The notes: generated from the letters alone by a model not told the origin. Counted from the first letter of the stretch, positions 52,429-61,661 are shown. The stretch is 64,000 nucleotides of DNA from Erysipelothrix sp. HDW6C (GCF_011299615.1 NZ_CP049861.1:2108001-2172000), one strand, 5' to 3'. Numbers and translations: made by a program.

Positions 52429-53037
52429 TTAATTATCCGAAAGTATATCAATAATTTCTAAATAATTTCTTTCGAGTGCATAATCGAGTGCCGTATACCC
52501 TTGGTTATCACGTAATTCCTGGTTTGCACCATTATCAACTAAAAGCCGCACGATTTCTTGGTACACTTTCGAACCATCAGATAAAGCAACGGCTTCAATT
52601 AATGCTGTATAGCCGAAATTATTTTGAAGATCTATCGGTTCTTCACTCAAATCAAGGATGAGACGAACTGTTTCAAGATGACCTTTTTCTGCAGCGGGTA
52701 TCAAAGTGTTTCCGCCATATCGATTGCGAACTGAATAATCGATTGTTGCTTGCTCATACATATATTTTATTATCTCTATTCGACCATTTGCACCAGCATA
52801 AAGATAGGGTGAATCATGTATTAGATCTTGTATATTTACATTTGCGCCACAATCAATTAGAGATTTTGCTGTTTCAATATCATTATTATGAACTGCAATC
52901 AGCAGTGCTGTTGCACCCGTTGCATTTTGCATATCAATGTTTTCTATTGCTTGAGGCACTGATGCTTCGGCACAACTACTGAGTAAGAAAAAAGTTACTA
53001 ATATTTTTTTATCATTATTTCCTCCTTTAGAAATCAT
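52429..53037 (-). CDS. Ankyrin-repeat lipoprotein with a possible start-site frameshift
   Basis: About 202 residues with four ankyrin repeats (examples are GATALLIAVHNNDIETAKSL, FGYTALIEAV and QGYTALDYALERNYLEIIDI). Before these is a hydrophobic signal ending in LLSSC, a lipobox. The best start is the ATG at 53015, five bases after AAGGAGG, but from it the frame stops after five codons. One more A in the A7 tract (T7 at 53004-53010 on the plus strand) would give MIKKILVTFFLLSSC and open the whole gene. As it stands, translation would need the weak in-frame ATG at 53037. It is a third gene in a lipoprotein cluster; ankyrin lipoproteins often bind partner proteins. Confidence 0.75.
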   Translation of the reverse strand: MISKGGNNDKKILVTFFLLSSCAEASVPQAIENIDMQNATGATALLIAVHNNDIETAKSLIDCGANVNIQDLIHDSPYLYAGANGRIEIIKYMYEQATIDYSVRNRYGGNTLIPAAEKGHLETVRLILDLSEEPIDLQNNFGYTALIEAVALSDGSKVYQEIVRLLVDNGANQELRDNQGYTALDYALERNYLEIIDILSDN

Positions 53038-53066
53038 CAAATACAATCCAACAACTGTAATTCAAC

Positions 53067-54074
53067 TCACCACGATGGCTTTATATCTAACATTTCTGCT
53101 AGTGTTTTATATGTTTCGAATGCCTCATGTTTTGTGAATGACTCGTCATCAACGATCAATGAGTTGTTTGCCTCAATATAATTAGTAAGACTATCAGCAA
53201 AATCAATGAATTCATTGTTTGTTGCTAGATTGTAATCAATTGAGTAGTAACGTGATTGTCTGTAGTATGGACGATCAGTAATATCTGTCATTTTATCGTA
53301 GGAGTCTGCAAAGTATTCGTCGTACTTCACTTCTTCAATTACATCATCCTTTGTGATCACTTCCAAACGCGCAATAATGCCATTATCCAACTCTTTTGCC
53401 ACACCGAAGTATTTGTAACCAAATGATTCATCTAGCCAGCCACTCATCTCTGAAGCGAGAGGCATAAAGCCTTGTCTTGCCGATGAAGAAGCACCTTTAA
53501 CCGTATTAAAACTTCCCGATAGACGGTTTTCCGCACGCATTTGATCTTCAACAAAAGTTATTCCATTAACTACCGTAACAAGTGTCTCATCTGTTCGTGT
53601 ATTAGCAGCTTGGAAAAATGCGTAGTCAGAGAGTCTTTTATTCTTGCCTGAGTACTTGTTTTCATAGTATGGATTACTGGCAAACTCAGTAAACTGAACA
53701 TTTTCAATCTGTTTTGTTTGTGGATTCGTCACAACTTCGACAATACCATAGTTACTCCCTGAAAAGCTTCTTTCATTTTTATAGTAATATCCCTCTAGAA
53801 CCCCCAATGGGGGTTGATTTGACCAAAACATGAGATTTGCTTTTTCTTCATCTGTATACAAGGGGGGAGGTGTTGTTCCAAAGGTCGTACTGGTCGCACC
53901 AGAAACAATATCATAGTCATATTGATGTGCATCGAATGAAAGATCACTATTCTTGTGTATCTTATCCGATGGTGTTGGTTCTGGTTTTATCTCAGGTTCT
54001 TCAATCTGTGTAGTTGCACAGCCACTTATAAATAACAATGTTGGCAACAAGATACTAAACTTTGAAAATTTCAT
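53067..54074 (-). CDS. FMN-binding-domain-like lipoprotein
   Basis: A 335-residue lipoprotein (lipobox ISGC, Cys19). DYDIVSGATSTTFG at residues 53-66 matches the site that the flavin transferase ApbE modifies (D-x-x-S/T-G-A-T). The part at about 91-205 looks like an FMN-binding domain (GYYYKNERSFSGSNYGIVEV to VKGASSSARQGF). The segment 215-330 looks like a second, incomplete copy. Covalent flavin would make this an extracellular electron carrier. No ApbE gene lies in the window. The frame contains runs of five and six G or C that are read without a break. The next gene down is the ankyrin lipoprotein. Confidence 0.75.
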   Translation of the reverse strand: MKFSKFSILLPTLLFISGCATTQIEEPEIKPEPTPSDKIHKNSDLSFDAHQYDYDIVSGATSTTFGTTPPPLYTDEEKANLMFWSNQPPLGVLEGYYYKNERSFSGSNYGIVEVVTNPQTKQIENVQFTEFASNPYYENKYSGKNKRLSDYAFFQAANTRTDETLVTVVNGITFVEDQMRAENRLSGSFNTVKGASSSARQGFMPLASEMSGWLDESFGYKYFGVAKELDNGIIARLEVITKDDVIEEVKYDEYFADSYDKMTDITDRPYYRQSRYYSIDYNLATNNEFIDFADSLTNYIEANNSLIVDDESFTKHEAFETYKTLAEMLDIKPSW

Positions 54075-54094
54075 GCAAACTCCTCCTTTATAGA

Positions 54095-55033
54095 TTAAAA
54101 GCTAAATGTCGGTGTAAATTCACCGGTATAGGGTTCGTGTTCAACAAACACCTTGATTTCATTGCCATCTTTATCTTTACCCATGCGAGTATATGTGAAT
54201 CTCGCGTTGTTGAGTTCCGTTAGAGTAAGAACAGCGCCATAAGGTTTTTCACCAATGGAAACATGTGCGCGAACGCGATTATTAATAATATCGAAGTACC
54301 CATAGTCCCCACGGCTCAACCCGGTAGCTACATCAAAGAATTCATACTTGTTATTGGTTTCATCAAACTTAGCAATACTGATGAACATTTTGTTTTCTTC
54401 AGTTACATCAACACCATTTTCATCGAACACTTTAGTGCCATTCCATAATGTTTGTCCAAGAATATCAATACCCCGAACATCTTGCTCAATTTTGTCAGAG
54501 TATGTTGTGTCTTCAACTGGAGCATTGGTAAATACTAGTTCTCTCTCTTTGTATGGAATATGCTCCACATACACTTCAACATCCTTGCCTTCTTTATCTT
54601 TACCCATACGTTTGTATGTAAAGATTTCATCCGTTAACTCTGTTAAGTCAACAACAACCTGGTAGCCTTTAGTCTGCGAAATCAAGATACGTTTCTCCCC
54701 ATCTTGTGTAATGAAGAACGTTCCTTCGTCTCCACGAGTTTCACCACTGTCTTTATCGAAAAATTCATATTTTCCTGATTCAAAATCATACAATGCAAGC
54801 CCTAAGAATCCTGCATTTTCTTCGCTAAGATCATTATTCTCTTTATCATAAGCACGTGTTCCTTGCCATGCTGTTGATGTCAATATATTTGTATATTCTT
54901 GCCCTTTTGTTTGATGTGTTTCAGAAACTTGTGGTTTCTCTGTTTCCCCTTCAGTCTGTTTTGCAGCGCACCCCACTAATACAACACTTGCAATAATAAA
55001 TGATGCAAAAAATTTGATTCTACTGTTTTTCAT
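54095..55033 (-). CDS. Lipoprotein with two DUF4822-type repeats
   Basis: A 312-residue lipoprotein (lipobox LVGC, Cys22). It is an internal duplication: residues ~50-165 and ~191-305 align closely, with FTYKRMGKDKEGKDVEVYVE and FTYTRMGKDKDGNEIKVFVE in equivalent places, and similar Trp-Gly/Asn-Gly-Thr starts. The repeat resembles DUF4822. The ATG at 55033, with AAGGAG eight bases before, is chosen over an extended frame from 55063. It is the first gene of the lipoprotein operon, divergent from a two-component system. Function unknown. Confidence 0.8.
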   Translation of the reverse strand: MKNSRIKFFASFIIASVVLVGCAAKQTEGETEKPQVSETHQTKGQEYTNILTSTAWQGTRAYDKENNDLSEENAGFLGLALYDFESGKYEFFDKDSGETRGDEGTFFITQDGEKRILISQTKGYQVVVDLTELTDEIFTYKRMGKDKEGKDVEVYVEHIPYKERELVFTNAPVEDTTYSDKIEQDVRGIDILGQTLWNGTKVFDENGVDVTEENKMFISIAKFDETNNKYEFFDVATGLSRGDYGYFDIINNRVRAHVSIGEKPYGAVLTLTELNNARFTYTRMGKDKDGNEIKVFVEHEPYTGEFTPTFSF

Positions 55034-55077
55034 ATTAAATGCTCCTTCTGTCATTGCACTCATTGTATAATATCAAT

Positions 55078-55137
55078 ATAAACTAGACCGAACGATGCGG
55101 TTAAATCTTCATGAAGAATAATAAACTAAAATAAACT
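55078..55137. repeat. ATAAACT direct repeats in the divergent promoter region
   Basis: ATAAACT occurs at 55078-55084, 55121-55127 and 55131-55137. The last two are exactly 10 bp apart, the spacing expected for an OmpR-type dimer. A perfect 12-base palindrome TCTTCATGAAGA lies between (55106-55117). Confidence 0.5.
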
Positions 55138-55149
55138 CTTGTGGAATGC

Positions 55150-55177
55150 TTGAATAAAGCATCCCATACTGTATACA
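55150..55177 (+). promoter_or_regulatory. Promoter of the kinase/regulator operon
   Basis: TTGAAT (55150-55155) with TATACA (55172-55177) at 16 bp, or TACAAT at 18 bp. The inverted repeat ATGCTT/AAGCAT (55146-55162) covers the -35 and could be an operator. Confidence 0.55.
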
Positions 55178-55200
55178 ATACATAAAAGGAGAACATTAAG

Positions 55201-56679
55201 ATGACAATTAAACAACGCTTTATACTATCGTACTTAAGCTCGTTCGCTATCTCAATTGTCGCCATGCTTGCTATAGTCGCAATGGTGTTTGCTGCGACAT
55301 TAGGAGAAATACCTTCACCTGCTAACTTCTACAAAATGCTCACCGTCCAAAGAGGGCTAACTAAAGTTGAAAGTGATGCATTTCTTAAGTTAAGTAGAGT
55401 TGTACAGCGATCTCCTGAACTTATAACGGTTCCTTTCAATGAAGAATTGACGACTATCATTGATGATATTGAAGCGAACAATTTGAAAGTTGTTATACGG
55501 AAGAACAATACTTTCCCCTATTATACCAATGGATTAGTCCTGGCTTCTCTTGAGGTGCATGCCCCAGAATACGAAATTCACAACTTCGAACCCATTGGAA
55601 CCCTCGATAATAATGGAAAACTCTATCGCTATGTCAAGAATGACTTCCATTACCTTGATGGCAGTGTCGGAAGTATCGTCGTTCTTAATCGTGAAACAAC
55701 CCTCTTCGAAGTTTTCTCAAAGTGGGGAATTGGAATTATTATAGCAATACTAGCTGCTGCAATAGCACTCGCAAGTACGATTAATCGCAAGTTAAAGAAA
55801 TCAACCATTGATCCTATCGAAACTTTGGAGTTCGCAATGCAACAGGTTTCTGACGAAAATGATTTGAATCAATTACTTGAAGAATTTCCGCAAGATAACA
55901 TATCAAAGGATATCGCTCAGTTACAAGTACGTTTTAAAGAAATGTGGCAACAATTACAGTCTCTTGAGAAACTACGCGATGCCGATGAAGCAAATCGAAT
56001 CGCATTGATTGCAAATATATCTCATGATCTGAGAACTCCAATTACATCAATAATCGGCTATATTGAGGGATTACTCGAAGGCGTGGCGGCAACCCCTGAG
56101 AAACAACACCATTATCTTAAGACAGTGCATCAAAAGGCAAATGACCTGAACAATCTAATCGAAACTCTGTTTCTCTATTCAAAGTTAGAGCATCAGGAAC
56201 TTAACTTTGACACTAAGCCTATAAATTTAATCGAACTACTTGAATCAATTGTATACGACTATGATGAATCCAAACCAAAGCCAATCCTTATATATGAGGG
56301 TGAGTCTTTAATGATCGACGCTGACGCATTTCATTTACGCAGAGCATTTGTAAATATCATTGAGAACAGTATAAAATTTACTGACCCTGAAAAAACAGAA
56401 GCAATCATCGAGATACAAATTACAAAAACAGACGAGTCTCTTGTTGTCACACTATCAGATAATGGCAAAGGAATCGATGAGAACGACTTACCATTTATTT
56501 TCGACCGTTTTTATCGGGGTGAAAAGTCAAGATTTGCAACAGTTCCTGGATCTGGTTTAGGCTTGGGCATTGTAAAACAAATTATCGATAGACATAAAGG
56601 ATTCATATCAATAACAAGTACATTTACTATAGGAACTGAGGTAAGAATTACTTTACCCAGAGTGAGGAAGCACCTATGA
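55201..56679 (+). CDS. Sensor histidine kinase (HAMP-type, extracellular domain)
   Basis: A 492-residue kinase. Membrane helices near 11-33 and 173-193 bracket an extracellular domain of about 140 residues. The H-box ANISHDLRTPITS has His275. N-box VNIIENSIKFTD, G1 DNGKGI and G2 GSGLGLGIVK complete it. It precedes its regulator with a four-base overlap. Its divergent neighbours are lipoproteins, so it may sense envelope or redox stress and control them. Confidence 0.9.
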   Translation: MTIKQRFILSYLSSFAISIVAMLAIVAMVFAATLGEIPSPANFYKMLTVQRGLTKVESDAFLKLSRVVQRSPELITVPFNEELTTIIDDIEANNLKVVIRKNNTFPYYTNGLVLASLEVHAPEYEIHNFEPIGTLDNNGKLYRYVKNDFHYLDGSVGSIVVLNRETTLFEVFSKWGIGIIIAILAAAIALASTINRKLKKSTIDPIETLEFAMQQVSDENDLNQLLEEFPQDNISKDIAQLQVRFKEMWQQLQSLEKLRDADEANRIALIANISHDLRTPITSIIGYIEGLLEGVAATPEKQHHYLKTVHQKANDLNNLIETLFLYSKLEHQELNFDTKPINLIELLESIVYDYDESKPKPILIYEGESLMIDADAFHLRRAFVNIIENSIKFTDPEKTEAIIEIQITKTDESLVVTLSDNGKGIDENDLPFIFDRFYRGEKSRFATVPGSGLGLGIVKQIIDRHKGFISITSTFTIGTEVRITLPRVRKHL

Positions 56680-57368
56680 AAGATAGAGTTTTAATTGTTG
56701 AGGACGACTCAAGTATTGCTGAATTGCAAAAGGATTATTTGGAGATGTATGACTACGAAGTGATCATTGAAAATGACGGTCAGCGCGGGTTAGTACTCGC
56801 CTTGAAGGAAACCTTTGATTTAATTATTCTTGACGTAATGTTACCATCACTTTCTGGATTTGAAATATGCACGCAAATTAGAAAAGCTAAGAATACTCCG
56901 ATTATCTTTCTATCAGCGAAAAGTGAAGATGTTAGTAAAATTAAGGCTTTCGGAATGGGTGCCGATGACTATATTCTGAAACCATTCAGTCCTAGCGAAC
57001 TCGTTGCGAGAGTCAAAGCTCACATCAGCAGATATAAAATTCTTACAGAATCAACGAATACTGGGGATATAATTAAGTATGATAACCTCACCCTAGATAT
57101 TTCTGCGCATAAAGTGACTATCGATGAAATTCTAATTAATCTGACATCAAAAGAATTCGCCCTTCTTGCTTATATTCTCACCAATCCCAACCGTGTTCTA
57201 AGTAAAGAACAGATTTTTGAGGCAGTCTGGGACATGGAGTCTTATGATTCCAATCTCTCAACGGTAATTGTACATATGAAACGACTGCGTGAAAAATTGA
57301 AAAATGGCGGCCTAAGTATTTTCCCCATCGAGACGATTCGCGGCAGTGGTTACCGGTTTAATTTGTAA
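56676..57368 (+). CDS. OmpR-family response regulator
   Basis: A 230-residue regulator with complete receiver (Asp10/Asp11, phosphoacceptor Asp53 in LIILDVMLPS, Thr/Ser in FLSAK, Lys in ILKPFSP) and a C-terminal winged helix ending in IETIRGSGYRF. The ATG overlaps the kinase stop in an ATGA junction. The 10-bp ATAAACT repeats upstream of the operon are possible targets. Confidence 0.93.
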   Translation: MKDRVLIVEDDSSIAELQKDYLEMYDYEVIIENDGQRGLVLALKETFDLIILDVMLPSLSGFEICTQIRKAKNTPIIFLSAKSEDVSKIKAFGMGADDYILKPFSPSELVARVKAHISRYKILTESTNTGDIIKYDNLTLDISAHKVTIDEILINLTSKEFALLAYILTNPNRVLSKEQIFEAVWDMESYDSNLSTVIVHMKRLREKLKNGGLSIFPIETIRGSGYRFNL

Positions 57369-57480
57369 AAAGGACTACTACAACACTGATCCATTAATAT
57401 TATTAGGTATAATAACTTAAGTCAGAATGTAAGATGAACCCAATTAGTTGTACGCTATAAGTGAATTGTATTACTTATCA

Positions 57481-57519
57481 AGGAATGATTTCTGTATTAA
57501 ACCGAAGTCGTTCCTTTTA
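57481..57519 (+). terminator. Terminator after the kinase/regulator operon
   Basis: A 13-bp stem with two G-U pairs (57481-57493 with 57505-57517) and an 11-base loop, followed by a T-rich tract. Confidence 0.75.
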
Positions 57520-57573
57520 TTATCTTTACAATTCATACTTAGATAATTCAATGTAACTAAATTTTTGACATTG

Positions 57574-57611
57574 AAAAGCACCTCCATTATTTGTTGTCCA
57601 AATAATGAAGG
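57574..57611 (-). terminator. Terminator after the PRD regulator
   Basis: A 13-position stem (57581-57593 with 57599-57611, one G-U pair), loop of five, and a short U4 run on the minus strand. It lies opposite the plus-strand terminator at 57481. The 57369-57639 interval holds no gene. Confidence 0.75.
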
Positions 57612-57639
57612 CGCGCATCATCATGTACGTTCGCTTTTT

Positions 57640-59568
57640 TTAGTTATCATTCATCGATACTTGATTAAAGTAATGGTGAATAACTTCATGTACGTTCGAA
57701 AGTGTCGAAATGTGCATGATATCATGAACAAAATTGATGTTATTAATCAATTTCTGTAGCCACTCGACGTGGAAGAAAATGCTGTCTTCATCTTTACCAA
57801 TTCCTATCATAAAAACGACTTGTACGACTTCACGATTCCATCGGATTGGTTTCTTAAGAATGCCAATAGAAATTATTGGGTCGTGTGATACTGGGAATAG
57901 ACTATGCGTAATTGCGACATTATTACCGCGTTCTGTCGAGGATATGGATTCACGGTGAAGAACCATCTCACAAAAATCACCTGAGGATTTGAATGTTTGT
58001 ATTGATCTATCGGCTATAATACGAATTGCATCTTCCGCGTTGTCCGATTCAAGATCAAAGTACAAACGTTCACTACTAAATGCTTGCATGAATTTCTCGA
58101 ATTCAACATCAGTATTCTTAAATATCTTCCGCAATTCGCGACGTTCTTGATACTCAAAATTGTTGTTAATTTGATAAACATTGTCTTTATCTTCAAACTT
58201 TGATATTGGGAAATCGGTAACAATCAAATCATAGTTCCTTAATCTGTATTCATAGAATTCTGCGACACGAATCGAATTAATGTACGGTGAAAAGTGGTCA
58301 ACAAGCTTTTGTCGTGCGAGCAAAGAAAAGTTTCGCCCCCGTTGATACACCATACAAACATCGTATTTTTTAATACGGCGGGAGTCTTTGACAAGCGAAT
58401 AGTGAAGAATGTTGGCAATAATACTGATCTCTTCTTCAACAATAATATATCCATATTTTTTTTGCAGGTAGTCTCCCATTATTACCGCATACTCATACGC
58501 GATATTATTCCGTTTAATTTCCGTCAGCGATAAATTCCTGTAGTCATAACCATAAATTATTCTCACAAGAAGCCCCCGTAATTCTCGGGCAAGAAGTTTT
58601 CGTATTGTAAAATCTTCAGAGAAATCAACATTCGTGTATATAAACAGAAACTTAAGCATCTCGTCACCCAAAAAATACGAAGACTTATGCTTGGAAAGTG
58701 AAAAATCATCATCATAGTCATAAATGCGGCGCGCGACAAGGATGAGAGCCATATTTATAACCTCAGCCTCAGGTATCTTCATTAAAAGCTGTCCACTAAG
58801 CTTTTGTGCTGCATCGCACTCTTCATATTGAAGCGCCTCTTCAATCTCAATGTCACTCATTTCAATGAAATGATGTCGCTTCATACGATAATCAGCTACC
58901 AAGATTTGATTCACAACTTCACTCACACTTTGATTTGATATATGAATGTCATGTTCGAGAAGAATCTCAATCAAGGCATCATTCACAAATTTACTATCCA
59001 ATTCAAAAACAGGATTGACATAGTTTGACGTAAGAACATCCTCGTCTACGAACATAAAGTCTGTAAACACATTGCGTATATTACGCTCGGCGCCTTTTAT
59101 ACACAACCCTTTATTCGATTGACTTACGATTTCTACACGATAGCCCTTGAGTATCTCGCGTGCCCTGCCAAGATCTGACGAGAATGTCGATTTACTTACA
59201 AATAACTCATCGATAAAACTATCACTTTTGACACATTCATTTGCTGTAAGCAGACGGTTTATAATATAACGAATGCGTTCACTATTTTCAAAAGGAATTG
59301 CCGTACTATCCCAGTATTTGTCATTAAAAGTCTGCATAAAAATAGCATATTCTCCGGCATCAAATATTTCAAGGGAATAACCAATACCTGATTTAATGAG
59401 AACACGAGCACCAAAGTTCTCAAATATCATTTCAAGTGTTTTTATATCTGTCCGTATCGTTCGTGAACTCGCACCCAAAACACTCGATAGCACTTCGCTA
59501 CTAATCGGCTGATTAGCATTGATTAAAAACTTCATCAAGAGAATTTGTCGTTTATTCAAATCAAACAT
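57640..59568 (-). CDS. PRD-containing transcriptional regulator (BglG/MtlR type)
   Basis: A 642-residue regulator. An N-terminal helix-turn-helix (LSSVLGASSRTIRTDIK near 27-43), a second helix-turn-helix-like segment near 117-135 (FVSKSTFSSDLGRA), and two PRD-like regions (about 190-400) are followed by a IIB-like part. The last part is a IIA-like domain, with His in NVAITHSLFP near 562. The first IIA/IIB phosphorylation residues are partly altered. It is the last gene behind a mannose-family PTS and the hydrolase, separated by a hairpin, and likely controls that operon in response to PTS phosphorylation. Confidence 0.85.
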   Translation of the reverse strand: MFDLNKRQILLMKFLINANQPISSEVLSSVLGASSRTIRTDIKTLEMIFENFGARVLIKSGIGYSLEIFDAGEYAIFMQTFNDKYWDSTAIPFENSERIRYIINRLLTANECVKSDSFIDELFVSKSTFSSDLGRAREILKGYRVEIVSQSNKGLCIKGAERNIRNVFTDFMFVDEDVLTSNYVNPVFELDSKFVNDALIEILLEHDIHISNQSVSEVVNQILVADYRMKRHHFIEMSDIEIEEALQYEECDAAQKLSGQLLMKIPEAEVINMALILVARRIYDYDDDFSLSKHKSSYFLGDEMLKFLFIYTNVDFSEDFTIRKLLARELRGLLVRIIYGYDYRNLSLTEIKRNNIAYEYAVIMGDYLQKKYGYIIVEEEISIIANILHYSLVKDSRRIKKYDVCMVYQRGRNFSLLARQKLVDHFSPYINSIRVAEFYEYRLRNYDLIVTDFPISKFEDKDNVYQINNNFEYQERRELRKIFKNTDVEFEKFMQAFSSERLYFDLESDNAEDAIRIIADRSIQTFKSSGDFCEMVLHRESISSTERGNNVAITHSLFPVSHDPIISIGILKKPIRWNREVVQVVFMIGIGKDEDSIFFHVEWLQKLINNINFVHDIMHISTLSNVHEVIHHYFNQVSMNDN

Positions 59569-59585
59569 AAGGACCTCATTCCGAG

Positions 59586-59619
59586 TACACGAAAGAGATG
59601 CAAAGCATCTCCTAGTGTA
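59586..59619 (-). terminator. Intercistronic hairpin spanning the hydrolase stop codon
   Basis: Inner seven-bp stem GAGATGC/GCATCTC with loop AAA and outer TACAC/GTGTA pairing. The hydrolase stop (59612-59614) lies inside it. There is no U-run, so a processing or coupling role is more likely than termination. Confidence 0.5.
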
Positions 59620-60847
59620 TCCATTTCTTTATTTTATCTATCATCATCGTAACATATTCTTCGGTATCACCATAACGGAACGGGGAATATATACTTTCAA
59701 ATGACTGACCGTAGTGTTCTTTATCTACAAGGTATCCGACCGAATACTCTGTATATCCCCAGACGATGACAAAGTGTTTTGGGAAGGCCCTCTTGATCAT
59801 TAGCCCAAATTTGGCTGCAAGCTCGGCGGGAACTGTAACAATAAGAATGTCTCCTAATTGCATAAACTTACCGTTTAATGTTACATCGACATCAAAATCT
59901 TTCAGCTCAAGTTGAGATTCTAGCAACGCCTTGGAGGTGTTTAAAAGCTTGAGTTCATCCAATCCGGTCTCTGTTCTCAATTCTTCTTTTATCTCTGCCA
60001 ACTTTGATGAAAGCGCCGAACCATCACGTGTATAGCTTAAATGATAGGAATAGTCTTCGCTTTTTAACAGTGCACCTGCTGTTTCTGTCCACTGTATCGG
60101 ATTTCTCAACTGGTCCATGATTTGCGTCCGAATGCGTTGCAGTTCTGCTCCATCTTCCCCTTGACGATACTGACGATTTCCCATGTCCCCTGAAGCACCT
60201 TGTGTCATTAAAACAATGCCTCCAAATTCAGCTTGAAGATCCGTTCGTAAAACCCCAAATAAATCACCACTTATTTTGTAGTTCGATGGACCAAGCACGG
60301 TTGGATGACAAGCCATATTAACGATTGTAGCAACAACATCTTTTTGTTTAAATTGGATAAATTTCACTTCCTTGTCAGCAATTTGATCCTTGCCATTTCT
60401 ATTTCCATAGCACCCTTCAATTGTTGTTGACCCTGTCCACATTGTGCAATCAACCATTGCTTCAAGGGAGGACCCCACTGAACGCGCAGTATCCGCTACA
60501 AGTTCCTTCCGATAGCCTCGTGATGTTTCATCGTCTTCACGACTGAATAGGCCCATGAAACCGATGTCCGGTCCAGAATGGGTGTGTGTGAATCCAAGGA
60601 CTATGTCTTCAATGTTGATTCCAAATTCTTCGTTAATCTGCCCCTTAACCTGTTCTCCAAGTGCTTCATCAAGCATAATTAGATCATAAGATACAAAGAG
60701 CGTATGCTTTTCACCGTCGTTTATTACAAGTGTACTGACATAGAGTTTATCCAAGACTCCTGTAGAACGATGCGTACGGCTTTGTTGGCCCGATAAGTAC
60801 ACATGACCTGTGGGTGTTATCTCTTGTCGACTTGCTCCTACTTTCAT
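59612..60847 (-). CDS. Cytoplasmic neutral-ceramidase-like hydrolase
   Basis: A 411-residue protein of the neutral/alkaline ceramidase N-terminal-domain family. The metal motif THTHSGPD has His88 and His90, ACHPTVLG near 180 gives another metal His, and QGASGDMGNRQ near 217-227 corresponds to the active-site Ser loop. There is no signal peptide, unlike true secreted ceramidases, and the protein is much shorter. Its ATG lies two bases after the EIID stop. It likely removes an N-acyl group from a sugar that the PTS brings in. This is inferred from position. The longer frame from 60880 lies within EIID. Confidence 0.75.
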   Translation of the reverse strand: MKVGASRQEITPTGHVYLSGQQSRTHRSTGVLDKLYVSTLVINDGEKHTLFVSYDLIMLDEALGEQVKGQINEEFGINIEDIVLGFTHTHSGPDIGFMGLFSREDDETSRGYRKELVADTARSVGSSLEAMVDCTMWTGSTTIEGCYGNRNGKDQIADKEVKFIQFKQKDVVATIVNMACHPTVLGPSNYKISGDLFGVLRTDLQAEFGGIVLMTQGASGDMGNRQYRQGEDGAELQRIRTQIMDQLRNPIQWTETAGALLKSEDYSYHLSYTRDGSALSSKLAEIKEELRTETGLDELKLLNTSKALLESQLELKDFDVDVTLNGKFMQLGDILIVTVPAELAAKFGLMIKRAFPKHFVIVWGYTEYSVGYLVDKEHYGQSFESIYSPFRYGDTEEYVTMMIDKIKKWIH

Positions 60848-60848
60848 A

Positions 60849-61661
60849 TTATGCCATGACCCCCGTGATATAGAATACAAACGAGATAAGAATTACAACA
60901 AGAATAGCCCGCGTCGAAGTCATATTCTTTCGACCCAATAACCAATAAATAAACCCAACAAGAAGTGCTGGAACAAGATTGGGCATAATCATATCTAGTG
61001 TATCTTGAAGTTTTGTAACAACCTCACCTTGGACAAACTCCAGCGGAATATTAACACTAATTACAGAGCCGATGAGCGCACCAATAACAGTCATTCCAAG
61101 GATATTAGCGGAGTTAGTTAGTGATTTAAGTTGTGATGATAAACTCGATACAAACTTTGATCCTTGCTTGTAACCCATATTGAAGAACCAATACCGGATA
61201 AATAGGAACGCAAATCCACATAGAATCCCGAGTGAAATACCCCATGGATTTCCCGCGAGTCCCATATAAGCTGCAATAGCATTGAATATTGTCAGTGGAA
61301 TTACAAAGAATATTGCATCCCCAACTCCTGCCAAAGGCCCCATTAATCCAGTCTTAATTGACGTGATTGCCTCGCGTTTTTCTTCTTTGTTTGCTGCCGG
61401 TTGTTCTTCCATTGCAACTATCGCCCCCAGAACAATATTCCCAACAAATGGTTGTGTATTAAAGAATGTGTAATGGGAGAGGAGTGCCTCTTTATATTCG
61501 TCATCATTTTTGTAGATTTTTCTTAGAGCCGGTTGCAAACTGTATACAACACCACCCGACTGCATTGTTTCGTAGTTCCATGCAATTTGACATGTTGTTG
61601 CCCATCGAAGAAATACTTTATTCAGTTCTTTTTTTGTAACTGTATTTTCAAAGTTCGTCAT
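60849..61661 (-). CDS. PTS system IID component, mannose family
   Basis: A 270-residue protein. The N-terminus (KVFLRWATTCQIAWNYETMQSGGV near 15-38, in parts) and GLMGPLAGVGDAIFFV near 105-120 are the EIID signature. A hydrophobic C-terminal half anchors it. It works with the IIC encoded upstream, overlapped by 14 bases, to move the sugar. AGGAGG precedes the ATG. Confidence 0.93.
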   Translation of the reverse strand: MTNFENTVTKKELNKVFLRWATTCQIAWNYETMQSGGVVYSLQPALRKIYKNDDEYKEALLSHYTFFNTQPFVGNIVLGAIVAMEEQPAANKEEKREAITSIKTGLMGPLAGVGDAIFFVIPLTIFNAIAAYMGLAGNPWGISLGILCGFAFLFIRYWFFNMGYKQGSKFVSSLSSQLKSLTNSANILGMTVIGALIGSVISVNIPLEFVQGEVVTKLQDTLDMIMPNLVPALLVGFIYWLLGRKNMTSTRAILVVILISFVFYITGVMA

